Of a stretch of DNA of 64,000 bases, positions 62,422 through 64,000 are shown piece after piece; position 1 is the first letter of the stretch; each line of letters opens with the position of its first letter. The stretch is from Actinernus sp. WN-2022 (taxonomy: Eukaryota > Cnidaria > Anthozoa > Actiniaria > Actinernidae), in assembly GCA_030867875.1 (NCBI GenBank), contig JAOWCC010001634.1:102713321-102777320 (forward strand), written 5' to 3'. The notes under the pieces were generated by a model, which saw nothing but the letters and a program-made list of their open reading frames with translations, was not told the DNA's origin and made no database searches. The translations under genes and the position numbers were made by a program.

Positions 62422-64000
62422 GCTCACCATATCTAGGGTTTTAGCCAGTCAAATAAGGGGAGATGGGGCAGGGGTGCCAATGCCCTCCTTTCCCCAAGCA
62501 ACTTCCCCCACTCCCTTCACTCTCATATCATCAGGCCACCACATTGTCATATCAGTTACTGTTTATTTAGCAGCTCTCACTACTCATAATTTTCCTTTTT
62601 TTTAGTGTTTTTCTCATTTCTGATTTTGCTTCACCTTACCCCAAACCTTCTGGGCTAAAACCCTGCTATCCATACACACATTATCACTCATCTTATGATT
62701 CCCCCAATTTCATGTGGACTAATTTTAATATCACCTTCATGCAACCACCACTTAGTTAACACCTATTTTACCAATTAATAGTTTTAATATGTTTGTTACA
62801 ATTTATTTAGTACTTAATGTTTTCATATTTTTATTGACCTGAATTGCTTGTATAGCCACTGTTTATAAGTGGTATTCCCTTCCCATATTGTAAAGGGGAG
62901 AATCTTAGGACTTTTAGAAACTAGAAATTTCGAAGTAACGTGGAAAATCTGAACGATGGTTACCAGTTAAAATTCAATTACAGTACGATTACCACCAGCT
63001 GAGTTTAAATTAATAAGCGTAACAGTTGCTTAGCTTTTACAAATTACCACCGGTTGAGATTCGGTTAGTGTAACCATTACGCAGTCCTTACTCTATAATT
63101 TATAGGGGTAGGACAAACCAATGATTTCCCTTCTACATTACGTTACCCTCATGGAAATTACATATCTATTACAAATCGTGCTATGATTCGCTTATTATTG
63201 TATCGGTGTTTGATTTCAACTTATTCGTTATTTACAATATGTGTTCATTTCACCTGTAATGACAATGATGTAATTAATTAAGCTGTTAGTATAAATAGAA
63301 GTTATAATCAATTGTAAATCGGAGGCCGTTCAGTCTGAACTGAACAACAGTGAATAAACTACGATACAGTCAAGAATACTTCGTATTCGAGCAGGTTTTT
63401 CACGAGCAGGTTTTTCAATAGCGGTCGGTTGAATTTGTATTTTCATCGTTTGACTGATGCCCATTGATTGAATATATATCATCAACAGTCTTTTCTTCAT
63501 TCTGGTAGATGTATCTATCATTATTTCCAAGAGCCAGCATTATGCTTGAAGATTTCTCTTCTCTAGGTACATTGACACCAAGGGAACATATTTGTCCGGG
63601 AATGCCTGTGCCTAATACGACGCCTGATGCCCGCATACTTCAATTACTTTTCTGGGTGCTTCTTGGTGAAGCAGATTCATTGTTTGATTCATGTTTCTGG
63701 GGATAGGGTTCTTTGTATTTCAGGGCATTGTTTTGCTTTAGAAGACAATAGTTTTCTTTGTGTTACATATGTGATGATCTGTAACACCAAGAAACCCCCA
63801 CTTCCCTCAAAGTTATACGTTAACTGAACAACCATATTTCAAGCAACCGTATCAGCCATACACTTTCTCAGTTTTGGGTTGGCTTACACTACAAATCACA
63901 TCTCAAGAGTTATTCCAGTACATAGTGTACACAGCAATGCAGTATTTCATACGGCGTGTGCTTTTTGTGATACTGATCTGTGGAGATTTTCAACAAAAGT
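62422..64000. other. Gene-free right end; possible solo LTR
   Basis: No supportable gene; frames around 63,330-63,830 overlap on both strands and show no domain. 62,889-63,418 has LTR-like features: TG at its start (TGTAAAGGGGAGAATC), a TATA box GTATAAATAGA at 63,289 and AATAAA at 63,353, ending near a duplicated GAGCAGGTTTTTCA. No target duplication was found, so the call is weak. Confidence 0.3.

Noticed and set aside
62889..63418. Complete LTR retrotransposon end
   Set aside because: TATA box and AATAAA are suggestive, but there is no matching second LTR, primer-binding site or target duplication; kept only as a weak note.
63330..63827. Overlapping 65-73 codon frames near the right edge
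   Set aside because: Frames on both strands without domains or start context.

Overview
This is nuclear DNA from an animal, most likely a marine invertebrate. A cnidarian is my best guess, because the Polinton gene set, the DUF3504 recombinase and the TRIM-NHL gene resemble families I remember from coral and anemone genomes; this is memory, not a search. The window is almost entirely mobile DNA. The only intact host-like gene I can defend is a single-exon TRIM/NHL E3 ubiquitin ligase at 38.2-40.4 kb (minus strand).

Layout. 1-5.8 kb is one copy (A) of a large long-arm repeat; a second copy (B) occupies 41.0-50.8 kb with further insertions. 6-8.2 kb holds a tRNA-like SINE, a foldback element and a Harbinger-like MITE. 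8.3-11.9 kb is a 1.16 kb inverted-repeat DNA transposon (E1) split by a broken CR1/Jockey-type LINE. 12,645-28,470 is a nearly full-length 15.8 kb Polinton/Maverick. 28.5-32 kb is an L2/CR1-type LINE with frameshifts. 33.4-35.5 kb is a 2.1 kb foldback element. 36.0-38.8 kb and 52.6-60.1 kb are two copies of one segmental duplication that includes the 3' end of the TRIM gene. Copy 1 carries E1; copy 2 carries a 5.9 kb Ngaro/DIRS-type tyrosine-recombinase retroelement. 43.3-45.3 kb is a Crypton-like tyrosine recombinase insertion, 50.8-51.9 kb an integrase-core gene, and 61.5-62.4 kb another LINE 3' end.

The Polinton carries the whole virion and replication set: packaging ATPase, adenain-like protease, major capsid, penton-like minor capsid, small basic and membrane-type virion proteins, retroviral-type integrase and protein-primed DNA polymerase B. 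Accessory genes are an F-box/ankyrin protein, a collagen-like fibre, a PLA2-domain protein with a zinc ribbon, and a two-finger C2H2 protein. Late-type genes share a TATA-G motif just before the start codon, and each terminus can fold into a long hairpin. The copy is decayed: in-frame stops lie in the capsid and integrase genes, frameshifts in polymerase and virion genes, and a LINE fragment interrupts the polymerase.

Because several repeats occur twice here, one copy often shows the site before an insertion. This allows unusually exact boundary calls for E1, the Ngaro element and the Crypton-like element. All alignments were done by eye, so ends are good to a few bases where target duplications are named and to tens of bases elsewhere.
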